DNA of 64,000 bases, from the NCBI RefSeq assembly GCF_040954835.1, contig NC_090698.1:1858501-1922500 (forward strand), in the 5' to 3' direction. Origin of the DNA: Lepisosteus oculatus. Taxonomy: Eukaryota; Chordata; Actinopteri; Semionotiformes; Lepisosteidae. Made by a program: the position numbers and the translations under genes. Under the pieces are notes generated by a model. It saw only the letters and a list, made by a program, of their open reading frames with translations. It made no database searches and was not told the DNA's origin. Shown in pieces: positions 46,028 to 55,686 of this stretch (its first letter is position 1; every line of letters starts with the position of its first letter).

Positions 46028-46440
46028 GGGTCTGTGTGGGTCGTAATGCCCCAGTATAGTGATGGGGACTCTACAGAGTTCAGATGAGACATAAAACCAA
46101 GGTCTTGACTCGCTGTGGTCATTAAAAATCCCAGGGCTTTTCTTGAAAAGAGTAGGGGTGTAACCCAAGCGTCCTGGCCATATTTCTCCCTGGCCTTTAC
46201 CCATCATGACCTCTTAATAATCCCCATCTATGAACTGGCTTCATTACTCTCCACTCCTCCCCACTGAGAGCTGGTGTGTGGGGAGCGTACTGGTGCACTA
46301 TGGCTGCCATTGCATCATTCAGATGGGGCTGCACACTGGGGCTGGTGGAGGGGATCCCCATGACCTGTAAAGTGCTTTGAGTGGAGTGTCCAGAAAGGTG
46401 CTATATAAGTGTAAGCAATTATTAATTATTAATTAATACC
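46028..46440 (+). mobile_element. 5S-derived SINE, 5'-truncated, best-kept copy
   Basis: The order is 'gtgtgggtcgtaatgccccag', 'gatgagacataaaac', 'tgtggtcattaaaaatccca', 'agagtaggggtgtaaccc', 'gagagctggtgtgtgggga', 'gcactatggctgccattgca', 'agtgctttgagtggagtgtc', 'ctatataagtgtaagcaatt', then an ATT-rich tail. The 5S head is not included here. The family link comes from the copy at 24258, whose head is 5S-like, and from recollection of such fish repeats. Confidence 0.8.
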
Positions 46441-46699
46441 AACTACTGAATCATTTCAAGTGCCCCTTCAATATTAACATCCTCCCTTTTCCACTAAGAT
46501 CTGCAGTCACTGTAAGTTTTTTGCTCCACCAGGCTTTGGCTAAAAGAAACGCACAGCTCGTCTGCGTCTCCTTGAACAAGGTCAGCAGAAGTCAGTTTCG
46601 TTAGTCTTCCCTCTGACTCGTTGTCAGAGAGCCCCTTACTCCTGGGAAGGATTGAGGAAACCTGGAGCCCGTCCTGAGTGACGCACACACAGGGACAAG

Positions 46700-46855
46700 G
46701 TAGAGGTCCAGGTTTACCTGTCCTGTGTGTCTTGTGAAGGTGAGAGGGTTCCAGAGCATCCGGAGAAAACCCACACTGACTCAGGGAGAATAGGCAAGCT
46801 CCACACGGAAGGAATCAAACCCAGGCCAAAGATCTGCCTCACAGCTCCTCAAAAA
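46700..46855 (-). repeat. tRNA-SINE fragment
   Basis: On the - strand it holds 'tttgattccttccgtgtggag' and 'cctgagtcagtgtgggttttctccgg', equivalent to the central part of 36835-37095. Confidence 0.55.
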
Positions 46856-48850
46856 GAGCACAATACTAACACCAGAGCAAATCATATTTTTATTGTTCTT
46901 ACACATTTCCTTAACCCGAACTCCCAACATTGTCACAATCTGTTGCTTTTTCTTGTTTTCACACACAGATATATAAATCTTACTTTTCAAATACTGGACA
47001 GAATCTTATTCTCGGATATAAAAGCCTAGTGGAGAATCCAACCGTATAGACGTGAATAGAAGCACATCTAAGCAAGATGTAAACACACTCTTTGTAAATG
47101 CTTTTGGACGCCAGTAGATCAACTGTAGATTATCCTGTAAATTACATCATACCTTATCAAATGCAAACTCACATTAGGAGGAGGGAGGATCACTGTCAGA
47201 TACAAACACAATTCATTGCATGAGAGCATTCAACTTTAGCGCTTCTAGTCACGACAGCAAGGAAACTAAGCAGACGCGAGGAGCTGTCAGTTCGACACAC
47301 AATTACGGGAATCGATACGAACATCTTGTCAGACGTAATATTTACCTGTAACTAATCCTGGTCTCCCCCGGTACTCCGAGTGTTTACGCTCATGGGATCG
47401 TTTAAAGAATGGAGCTTTATTTTGCATTGAAATTACCATAAAAATAACACAACCTCACTACGAAATAGACTTGCTACAGGACCGGAACGTTGACGGGCGT
47501 CGACAGCTGTTATATTGCGTGGAAATAATCCTGGCAGTCATTCACCTGTTTTTTTGCGGCTCAGACTGTATTATACTAGCAAGCTTACCTGACATGAGCA
47601 TACCCATCATGCACAACGGCTGCTGAAGATGCCATCTTGGTAGAGGAGGGCCATCTGTTGCTGTATTAAAAGGATGAAGGAAGGGGGGGTTTGAATGTAT
47701 CATTACGTGTATAAACTCAAACCTATGGCTAATTAATGTCACAGTTTCTGTTTTTATAGCAAGTTATTACAGAGAGTGGAATATTTGCTTCATAGCACTC
47801 TAAACGTGTATGAACAATAGTTTTAGGTGCTCAACGGTATCTTGGTTAAGAATTCCTTCTAAATTACTTCTTCGGCTAGCGAGTCTAGGCGTCGCCATAT
47901 TTGTGAAGGGGAGCACAGTCTTATTGCAGGAAAGAATACCACCTAATCTCATGTAGCAGCTGTCACAAGTAATACTGCTTAAAAAATAAACTCACTGAGT
48001 AAATATATAAAATTAACATTTTTAACACCTGCAACATGATTTACTCCACAACCCCAGAATAATACTAGACTGAATAATAATACAAATGAAGCCCTGGATT
48101 TTTATCGGGAGATAAGTTACGGGTTAATACGGTAACTCGCTGAGCAAGGCGAGTGACCCAAATCTGCTTCATGGCTGAAGGCAGAACAGAGAGCGCCTGG
48201 CCGAGCCGAGCCGTGCTGATGGGTGAATGACGTCACCAGAGAGCGCAACGGCGTGCTTAAGACGTCAACAAGAAACACACCGCGATATAATGGCCCTCAG
48301 CCCCAGCTTGTATTTACAAGACAGAACGGTCCTGCAGGAAGTACGCAGGGAAGATGTCACGACATTGTTTCCACGGAAAAATAATTCCCTAGACAGGGGT
48401 ATTCCGGCAGAAACCTCAGAAGTCTGAAGAAGCAGGATTTTGTTTATTGTTATTTGTTTATACTTGCTTATCCTTTTGAGGGTGACATGCCAACTTCCAC
48501 CACAAGGAGGCGACAGTGTTTATTTGTCTTGAGCAGCGAGTGATAAGACATCCAGCGATCACTTATCTTCGTCTGAATGTTTGAAGTTGAGATAAGCGGC
48601 AATTACCTTGCCCGCTATATCAAGACAGTGATGTTTTGGCGAGATAAATCTCTCAAAACACACGTTAAATAATGAGAGAATATACATGGGATGTGTGCAA
48701 ATACGAATCTACATGCACACAGAAATGCCGAACCACAGCTAGCTATAAAATGATCAAAAAGCAACAACAACAACAACAACAAAAAAGCACTGAATTCTGA
48801 AATCAGGTCCAGTCTTGCAGCAGATCACCCAGCACGATTGTAATCTAGCA
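46856..48850. other. Spacer with possible first exon and CRE-like site
   Basis: This contains the candidate exon at 47589-47650 and a palindromic TGACGTCA at 48228-48235 in a GC-rich patch. It also contains a CAA microsatellite (about 48763-48785). Otherwise it is AT-rich with no gene recognised. Confidence 0.4.
47589..47650 (-). promoter_or_regulatory. YY1-type initiator motif and possible 5' exon
   Basis: On the - strand CCAAGATGGCATCTTC at about 47640-47625 matches the YY1 motif (AAGATGGC) found at many vertebrate transcription and translation starts. Its ATG at 47635 opens 15 codons plus 2 nt (MASSAAVVHDGYAHV) up to a good donor GTAAGC at 47588-47583. It could be the noncoding first exon of the kinesin light chain gene, since the protein start there has an upstream in-frame stop, or the start of an unknown gene. 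Confidence 0.35.
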
Positions 48851-48857
48851 GGATCAG

Positions 48858-48945
48858 TTAACCCCTGCTAACCTGATCCTGGCTGATCTCAGAAGCTCAG
48901 CCAGGCCTGACTGGGTCAGTACTGCCCTGAGATGGGAGAACTCAA
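48858..48945 (+). repeat. 5S rRNA-like sequence (SINE head or 5S pseudogene)
   Basis: CTGATCTCAGAAGCTCAGCC is followed by 'aggcctgactgggtcagtact' and 'gagatgggagaactc'. This parallels the 5S rRNA internal control region (CTGATCTCGGAAGCTAAGCA, GGTTAGTACTTGGATGGGAG). Differences are too many for a functional 5S gene. Confidence 0.65.
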
Positions 48946-49179
48946 GGCCAGAGATTCTTAACCACAGCCCTGAGGGTCACAGATACCCCAGGCCTTTAAT
49001 CACTGGCCCCAGCATGTAATGGGTCATCTTGCTTGTTTTTCTTTGTTTTCTGCACTCCATCCTTATTTCCAAGCACACAAAACTTTATGCAGTCTCTCCT
49101 CAGCTTTCTAATGAGGAATTTGCTTCTATAGTGCGGACTGAACCGCTGCTAGTAGCTGATCAGTTGATGAACAGATGCA

Positions 49180-49415
49180 GGTGCGAATGACGCAGAATCA
49201 GTGACACAGACTCGCCCACAACAGGAATGATCCTTTAACGGACTCACCCACAGCGGGAATGACCCCGTGTCAGACACGCCCACAGCGGGAATCATGCCTT
49301 ATCAGACACGCCCACAGTGCGAATAACATTTAGAAGACACGCCCACAGTGGCGAATGACCTTGTATAAATCACGCCCATAGCGGAAACGACGCTGTATCG
49401 AACACGCCCACAGAG
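49180..49415. repeat. Degenerate tandem array, unit 32 bp
   Basis: About seven units are built on GACACGCCCACAGCGGGAAT followed by about 12 variable bases (for example units starting at 49209, 49241 and 49273). Later units carry substitutions and small indels. It ends about 90 bases before the LTR element. Confidence 0.85.
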
Positions 49416-49508
49416 AGTCAGTGCTTTTCCTTCTGCTCGACCCCAAATGGGTCGATTTCAGTTCACACACCTGAATGTTATATGAATAGGCACCCGTTGA
49501 TTACATAT

Positions 49509-49860
49509 TGTAGCGTATTGCAGGTTCTTTCTCAGAACTAAAGAACAGTGGAGACGCGATTAACCAAGCACTGGCTTTATTTTACAACCACACCAAAACC
49601 AAACACAGGATCTACACACACATGAGGAGACTGACGAACACGTACACACATTTAGGGTGGTAATTACCTAACAACACACTCTACTTTTACAGGACTACAC
49701 AGGGCACTAGAATTACTAGGACATTATTTACACAGGCAGGGTCAGCCGCTGGTCATCGTGCTGATCCTCAGACTCTTCCCGGCTACCACTCCCAGCATGC
49801 CCAGCGGTACTACGAGCGCCTAGGGGCGCTTCCTCCTCACCACCAGGCGAGGGCGTTACA
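49509..49860 (-). repeat. 3' LTR (type B, 352 bp)
   Basis: On the - strand it runs from TGTAACGCCCTCGCC to AATACGCTACA, directly after the polypurine tract. It contains AATAAA (complement at 49576-49581), a plausible polyadenylation signal. The last 44 codons of the integrase frame (stop at 49728) extend into it. I see no similarity to the 5' LTR beyond the terminal 8 bp. Confidence 0.8.
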
Positions 49861-51140
49861 CTGCCCCCACCTGAAGCGTCTGGCGTCTCGCCGACGTCGA
49901 ACACCCCCCTCAGGCTGTACTCGTATTCGGCCAACTGCTGCGGAACCCTGCGTGAGCGGCCGCTGCGCCGCGGTGACGGCTGGCGATCCACGGACGCCCC
50001 ACTATCGGCCGGCTCCGGCCCCGGCTGCTCCTCTGGAGCCTCCCCACACGGCTCCTCCTCCCGGGCCCGGTAGGGGGCCAGGCGGTCTCGGTGCAGGACC
50101 ACCACTCTCCCCCGTGTTCGCAACCGGACACGGTAGCAGACCTCGCCCACCACCCCGAGTACCTCAGCGGGCCCCTCCCACGACGGCGCCAGCTTAGGAC
50201 TGAGGCCTTTGCGGCGCCGCGGGTTGTACACCCAAACCGAGTCCCCGGGCTGGAAGGCAGGCCCCCTGCAGCGCAGGTCGTAGTACCGCTTCTGCCGGAC
50301 CCCCGCCTGTGTCAGGTGGGTCCGTGCAAAGCTGTGCACCCGCTGCATCCGCTGCCGCAGGTCCCACTCGTAGTCCGGTCCAGCCGGCGGTGCCGACCCA
50401 TCTCCGGGCGGCGGGCCGAAGACCAGGTCCACCGGTGTTCGCATTTCCCGGCCCAGCATGAGCGAGGCCGGGGTGCACCCGGTGGATTCCTGGACCGCGG
50501 TCCTGTACGCCCAGAGCGCAAGGGGGAGGTGGCGGTCCCAGTCCCGTTGGTGCCGGGACACCAGGGTGGCCAGCTGGGTGGCGAGCGTCCGATTATACCG
50601 CTCTACCAACCCGTCGCTCTGGGGATGCAGCGGGGTGGTCCGCGTCTTAGTAATCCCCAGGCGCTGGCACACTCTGGCGAAGACCTGGGACTCGAAGTTA
50701 CGCCCCTGGTCACTGTGTAACTCCTCCGGCACCCCCAGCCTGGCAAACATCCCCTCCAGCAGTGCATCGGCCACCGTGGGGGCACTCTGGTCCGGGAGGG
50801 CGTAGGCCTCCGGCCACTTCGTAAAGTAATCCATAGCCACCAAGACGTAGCGGTTCCCGGCCTCGGTGCGCGGAAACGGGCCCAAAACGTCCACTCCCAC
50901 CCGCTCCATAGGAGCCCCCACCTGGTGTTGTTGGAGGGGGGCCCGAGAGCGCTCGGGGGGACCCTTCTGCGCCACGCACACTGCACACGTTCGGCAGTAC
51001 CGCTCCACGTCCCGGTGGCAAAGACCCCAATAAAAATGGCCTCGGAGACGCTGCAAGGTTTTTTTACCGCCGAAGTGCCCCACACCCGGTTGGCCGTGCA
51101 CCGCTCGGAGCACCGCACCGCTCGGAGCACCGCCCCGCGG
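49728..51140 (-). pseudogene. Integrase part of the Ty3/gypsy pol
   Basis: The frame holds the N-terminal zinc-binding region (His-His then CRTCAVC), the DDE core (Asp in VGVDVLGPF, Asp in HSDQGRNF, Glu in VERYNRTL) and a C-terminal GPY/F-type segment (PSWEGPAEVLGVVGEVCYRV). No chromodomain was noticed. Its upstream end is in a different frame from the reverse transcriptase, owing to a 17-bp tandem duplication at 51098-51131. Confidence 0.85.
51098..51131. repeat. 17-bp tandem duplication breaking pol
   Basis: GCACCGCTCGGAGCACC occurs twice in direct succession (51098-51114 and 51115-51131). The extra 17 nt shifts the reading frame between RNase H and integrase, where intact elements are continuous. 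Confidence 0.9.
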
Positions 51141-53600
51141 AGCGACCGAGGCACCACCAGCTGCCACCGTACCTCGCCACTGGAGGGTACCCGCCACCCC
51201 CGGCGCAGCACCCCGTCCTTTACCTCCAAGGCCTCCCACAGGGCGCAGAGGGCCTTGACGGACTTCGGGTGCGGGGCGAGCTCCTCTCGTGTAGGCCGCA
51301 CTCCTGCTGCCCTCCAGCGGAGCACCGGGCCCACGTCAGGATCAGCTGCCTGACGCTGCGCCAGGTCTGGCAGGCCCACCCCCAGCGGCCCCTCCCGGGC
51401 CGTGGCCGCGGCGCTCACCCCCGCCACGGTGCGGACAGCCTCCTCACGCTGCTCCCGCCGGGCGCAGTGATGGCAGTCCGCGGCCTCGCAGGGGCGCCGC
51501 GAGAGAGCGTCGGCATTGAGATGGCGAGACCCCGCACGGTGCACGACAGTGAAGTCGTACTCCTGCAGGATCTCTATCCATCGCGCCATCTGTCCCTCTG
51601 GCTCCTTAAAGTGGAGCAGCCAGGTGAGGGACGCATGGTCGGTCCTCAACCGGAACCGGGTCCCGAACAGGTACGGCCTGAAATGGTGGACCGCCGCCAT
51701 CACCGCCAGCAGCTCGCGACGGGTCACGCAGTAGTTCCGCTCAGGCCTAGTCAGAGCCCGGCTATAGTAGGCCACTACGCGCTCCCCATCCGGCCCCTCC
51801 TGCGCCAACACCGCCCCCACCCCCGAGTCACTCGCGTCGGTGTCGAGAATATACGGCAACCGCGGGTCGGGGTAGGCCAGCACGGGGGCCCCCACCAGAG
51901 CTTCGCGCAACCGGCCAAAGGCAGTCTCACAGCCCGAGTCCCAGTCAAAACGGCGGCCCTTGTCGGTGAGGCGGTGCAGCGGGGCGGCGATGCTGGCAAA
52001 GTCCCGGACGAACCTCCGATAGTACGAGGCCAACCCCAGAAAGCTGCGGAGCTCCGCGACGGTGCGTGGAGTCGGCCAGCCCCTCACTGCGGCGACCTTA
52101 CCTGGGTCCGTAGCCACCCCTCGCGGTCCAACAACATGTCCCAGGAAGGTCACCTCCCGCCGCAGGAGCTCGCACTTGCAGGGGTTGAGCCTCAGGCCAG
52201 CACGGCGGATGCAGGCCAGCACCGCCTGGAGGTTCGTCAAGGCCTGGTCAAAACTCCGTGCATGAACCAGCAGATCGTCCAGATATAACACGCACTGGTT
52301 CCGCGGGACCGATGCCAGCACCCTCTCCATCAGCCTCTCGAACGTCGCCGGGGCATTGCACAGGCCAAAAGGCATGACAGTAAACTGCCAGAGGCCCTGG
52401 CCGATGGAAAAGGCCGTCTTCGGGCGAGCATCGGGAGCAAGCGGTACCTGCCAGTAGCCGCAGCGGAGGTCCAGGGAGCTGAACCAGGTCGACCCGGTGA
52501 TGTAGTCCAGGGCGTCATCTATCCTCGGCAGGGGGTAGGAATCTTTCCGGGTGACCTCATTCAGCTTGCGGTAGTTGACGCAGAACCTCCACGAGCCGTC
52601 TTTTTTTTTAACCAGTACGGCTGGCGCCGACCACGGGCTCGCGGAGGGCTCAATCACCCCCGCTGCGGCCATCTCCCGGATCTTTTCCTCGGCGGCGGTC
52701 CGCTTGGCGTGGACCATGCGTCCTGGTGGGATGCGGATGGGCCGAGCGTCGCCGGTGTTGATCTCGTGTTGGACCAGGGCAGTGCGGGTGCAGTCCTCAT
52801 CCCTCGCCGCAAAGAGGTCTTCGTTCTGGGCGAGTAGCTGCTGGAGCCGCTGCCGCTGGTCCTGATCGAGGCCCTCGCAGCTCCGCTGGAAGAGGTCCTC
52901 AACGGCACGCTTCGCTTCCACGCAACGCTCGGCCCCCGCCGCCGCCTTGTCTGGCCCCCCGGCCGACTCAGGGGCAGGATCCGGCACGCTCGCTCCCCGG
53001 CTCGCAGGCCTGGTCTGCCCCGGCGACTGACGCCGCCGCCGCTGCCTCTTGTTCCCCCGGCTCCGGCAAGCCCGCGTCCCTTGGCCTTCGCCGGACCTGC
53101 CCTCCACCAGGTGCAGTCGCTCCCCCTGCCACACCAACTCCTGCCGGTCCAAGTCCAACCTGGCCCCCACTCGCTGCAGTAGGTCCAGCCCCAGAATGCA
53201 GTCCTCCTGGATGGGTGCAAGGTAGCAGGGGTGGCGCACCGTCGCTGCACCCAGACGGAAGGCAAGCACCCGTTTCCCCCGGACTGCAGCGAGCTGTCCC
53301 GTCACGGTCCTCATCCTGGGGGGTTGGTGCCCTCGGTGTCGGGGAGGACGCCCGGCCGAAGTAGGGTCACTGATGAACCGGTGTCGAGTAGGGCCAGGCA
53401 GGGTTGGTCCTCAATCCGGCAGTGGAGGTACAGGCCCCGGCTACAGCCGACTCGCCCCGCGGGGGCGTGAGGGGCGCCGGTTTTTACAGTGCTCTCCGGA
53501 GCGGGGGTTGAGGTGTTCAAGGGCGGCCTTCCCCGCGCTGAGCCGCCCCGTTCCCGTTTCCCGACGCCGATCGGGGAGAGCGAGGTTCGGGTGCCCGGCA
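51115..53600 (-). pseudogene. Protease, reverse transcriptase and RNase H of Ty3/gypsy pol
   Basis: The protease active site ALLDTGSSVTLL is near 53380, but its second half (ILGLDLLQRVGARL) lies in another frame. The two frames meet at an ATGA overlap at 53311-53314 beside a run of six G, a likely single-base indel. Reverse transcriptase has FSSLDLRCGYWQVPL, PFGLCNAPATFERLM and the catalytic VLYLDDLLVHA. RNase H has ILDTDASDSGVGAVLAQE and the REL/TDHASL blocks. Confidence 0.88.
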
Positions 53601-54494
53601 GACCCGGGCTCGGTGTCCTCTTTTCCCGCAGCGGTCGCAAATCAGCGTGCGGGGCTGTTCCGCGGCGGTCGCTGCACGGGCTGGCTCCTCTTCCCCCTCG
53701 CTGGATTCCTCCGTCGCCGCCTCGGTCAGCCGGCAGGGCGCACTGCGTCTGCTGGCGCTGCCAGTCACCCCGAACACTACCTCAGCCCGTGTAGCAAGGG
53801 CCAAGGCCTGCTCCAGCGATGTTGGCGCGGCCAGCTGCACGTGGCGCCGCAGCTCCTCGGGCGAGAGGGCCTTGAGAAAGGCCTGGAGAGCCATCTCCCG
53901 CTGCGCCTCCCGGGGGAAAGTTGGGTATCCTCGGCGGGCGAGGAACATGACATCCGCGGCGACCGGGCCCAGTCGCTCTCCTGGTCGGCGCCGCCGCAGG
54001 GCCAGCCTCTCCCGCATCAAGTCCGGCGCCTCCTCTACACCGAAGCGCAGCTGGAGGGCTGCTGCCAGCGCCGTGTAGTCGCCTCTGTCCTCCTCCGGGA
54101 CGTCCAGGAGCACCTGGCAGGCCGCTCCTTCCAGCGCCGCCGCCAGGTGGCCGGCCATCTCCGCCCGGCTCCAGCCATTCGTCCGGGCCGCGAGCTGGAA
54201 CTGCGCCTTATAGGTCTCCCAAGGCGCCTCACCATCGTAGCGACCTGGTCGCACCCGCGCCGATGGGTGTGGGAATCGCTGATCGGCTCCGGCAGGGAGG
54301 GCATCCTCTCTCCGGGGCGGCCGCCCCAATTCCACTGGCGGGACCACTACTGGGTAGCCCTGGTAAGGGCTGTGGCCACCTGTCGCACCCAGGAGTTGCT
54401 CAGGCTCCCTATGTGCGCCGCCGATGGGTTCTGCGTCTTCCAGCGTCAGCCGGCGCTTTATGGAATCGGGTAGTGTCTGCCACGAGTTGTTCAT
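53517..54494 (-). CDS. Gag of the Ty3/gypsy element
   Basis: The frame starts at the first ATG (MNNSWQTLPD), 5 nt after the primer-binding site, and runs 325 codons to a TGA. The middle is helical and Arg/Ala-rich (capsid-like: YDGEAPWETYKAQFQLAART). One CCHC zinc knuckle, CDRCGKRGHRARVC, lies at about residues 286-299. Pol begins in another frame that overlaps the end, so expression of pol would need frameshifting. It assembles the element's particle by family knowledge. Confidence 0.82.
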   Translation of the reverse strand: MNNSWQTLPDSIKRRLTLEDAEPIGGAHREPEQLLGATGGHSPYQGYPVVVPPVELGRPPRREDALPAGADQRFPHPSARVRPGRYDGEAPWETYKAQFQLAARTNGWSRAEMAGHLAAALEGAACQVLLDVPEEDRGDYTALAAALQLRFGVEEAPDLMRERLALRRRRPGERLGPVAADVMFLARRGYPTFPREAQREMALQAFLKALSPEELRRHVQLAAPTSLEQALALATRAEVVFGVTGSASRRSAPCRLTEAATEESSEGEEEPARAATAAEQPRTLICDRCGKRGHRARVCRAPEPRSPRSASGNGNGAAQRGEGRP

Positions 54495-54498
54495 TCTG

Positions 54499-54514
54499 CC
54501 CGCTTCTGACACCA
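54499..54514 (-). other. Primer-binding site
   Basis: TGGTGTCAGAAGCGGG on the - strand starts one base after the 5' LTR. It is complementary to a tRNA 3' end of the form ...CTTCTGACACCA, which fits tRNA-Leu type acceptors; the exact tRNA is not checked. Confidence 0.8.
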
Positions 54515-54515
54515 A

Positions 54516-54753
54516 TGTAACGCAACGGGGGCTCAGGCGGGCGCCCTTGCCGCATTAGGTCGGCCCCTGCACCGTCCGGGGCTCGAACCCGGGACTTCCG
54601 CGTCTCTCTGCAGCGACCTAGCCCCGTGAGCCAAAGAGAGATCTCTCCCCAGCCCAGTAGCTGTGGTCCTGCTATCACAGGGAAGGGCGGTGACGTCACC
54701 CGCTCTGGTACGCCGGCTCTTACACACACTGCTTGTCGGCCGTAAGCGTTACA
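54516..54753 (-). repeat. 5' LTR (type A, 238 bp) with tRNA-like segment
   Basis: On the - strand it starts TGTAACGCTTACGG and ends CGTTGCGTTACA. It contains a CRE palindrome TGACGTCA (54691-54698) inside GGTGACGTCACC. It also has a tRNA-like segment: A-box-like TGGCTCACGGGG (54622-54633), B-box-like GGTTCGAGCCC (54579-54589) and a 5-bp T stem with 7-nt loop. No AATAAA is present. It matches the solo LTR at 31242. Confidence 0.85.
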
Positions 54754-54964
54754 ATATCTTTCAGGTGTGTGAGAGCTGAAATACATTTTAAAAAACTCAA
54801 TACATTGAGATCCATTGAGAAAATTGAGATCCATGAGAGTGTGATTAAGATATTGGCTGGAGCAGAAACCAGACAGTACAGCCAGTACTGGAGCAGAGAA
54901 TCAGGGACTGCTCTGGGGAAAACCAGGTTTCTGTTGTAAATGGTGTTGGTTGACCAGTAGGTGG

Positions 54965-55310
54965 CGCTCATTCCAAACTAGTGCCCCAGTACAGTACAGA
55001 AAGAGGACTCTGTGTTGTAGGAGGTAGTACCCTCTGGTGCTATCTCCACCTTATTCTGAGGTCCTCAATACCTGCTCATTAAAGATCCCTTTAATGCTAG
55101 AGTAGAGGTGTTAACCTTGGTGTCCTGGCTAAATTCCACCCTGGGCTTGTACAAATCTGGCCTCCCAGAGGTTTCCCAATAATTAAATGCTGCATCAGTT
55201 TCTGTCTCCTCCTCCTGGTCTGTGTGCCGTGGGGCTGCTGTGTGTCACCCGGGGGGGGGAGCGAGTCTCCTCCTGTATATGGAAAGCACTCTGGGACTCT
55301 CTGGAATAAA
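54965..55310 (+). repeat. Diverged 5S-SINE-like repeat
   Basis: It contains 'gtgccccagtacagtacag', 'gaggtcctcaatacc', 'cattaaagatcccttt', 'agagtagaggtgttaaccttgg' and 'tgtcctggctaaattccac'. It ends with 'gtatatggaaagcactctggg'. The order is the same as in 46028-46440, with many changes. Confidence 0.6.
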
Positions 55311-55560
55311 AAAAGATAGGTAAATCCAATTATTCTTACTATTCCACTTACCCATAATACGTAATTGTATAATTATGTTGTCATGAAGAAGGTTTCTGAT
55401 CCCTATAGACTATCGTTGTCTTGAGTAGATGCCTCCAGCGCCTCAGGGATATTGGTGGTGATTACCTGATTATTCGTTAGCTCACCTTCATATCAATCTT
55501 CTGCTGCAAGCTGGCTGTGTCCTGCTGTTACACTAGTGGCACAGCACTTTGAGATGATCA

Positions 55561-55686
55561 GGAACAAGAGGTTTATTCTATGCTGAAAAGAGAAGAAAGA
55601 AAACACAACGTTTCAGCCGTGGAGCCATGATCAGGTGTGTTTTCTTTCTTCTCTTTTCAGCAGGGAATAAACCTCTTACTTGTTCC
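55561..55686 (-). mobile_element. Foldback with hammerhead-ribozyme-like core (Penelope-type remnant)
   Basis: Arms 55561-55607 and 55636-55686 are inverted repeats, perfect over at least 27 bp (TGCTGAAAAGAGAAGAAAGA and on). Between them, on the - strand, lies CCTGATCATGGCTCCACGGC then TGAAACGT. This corresponds to the hammerhead core order CUGAUGA, stem II, GAAAC, with one core base changed (CTGATCA). Penelope-like elements are known to carry minimal hammerheads of this wording. No Penelope reverse transcriptase is present here. Confidence 0.6.

Larger units (their letters stand above)
49509..54753 (-). mobile_element. Ty3/gypsy LTR retrotransposon with unlike LTRs
   Basis: The 5245-bp element is bounded by TG...CA LTRs and a 4-bp duplication ATAT (49505-49508 and 54754-54757). 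Reading on the - strand, the order is LTR (54516-54753), primer-binding site TGGTGTCAGAAGCGGG (54499-54514), gag, protease, reverse transcriptase, RNase H, integrase, polypurine tract AGGTGGGGGCAG (49861-49872) and LTR (49509-49860). The domain order is typical Ty3/gypsy. The two LTRs differ in length and sequence, which is unexpected. The coding region has frame breaks, so it looks non-autonomous. Confidence 0.92.

Noticed and set aside
48858-48945. Functional 5S rRNA gene
   Set aside because: Only the internal promoter part matches, and with many substitutions; the 5' end and terminator are not recognisable.
51269-52288. 339-codon plus-strand frame inside the retroelement
   Set aside because: It is antisense to the reverse transcriptase/RNase H coding strand and has no similarity of its own.
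53373-54473. 366-codon plus-strand frame inside the retroelement
   Set aside because: It is the GC-rich antisense of gag, without a domain.
54570-54640. Genuine tRNA gene in the LTR
   Set aside because: T arm and boxes are visible, but no complete acceptor and anticodon arms form. The same segment recurs inside another LTR copy, so it is part of the LTR.
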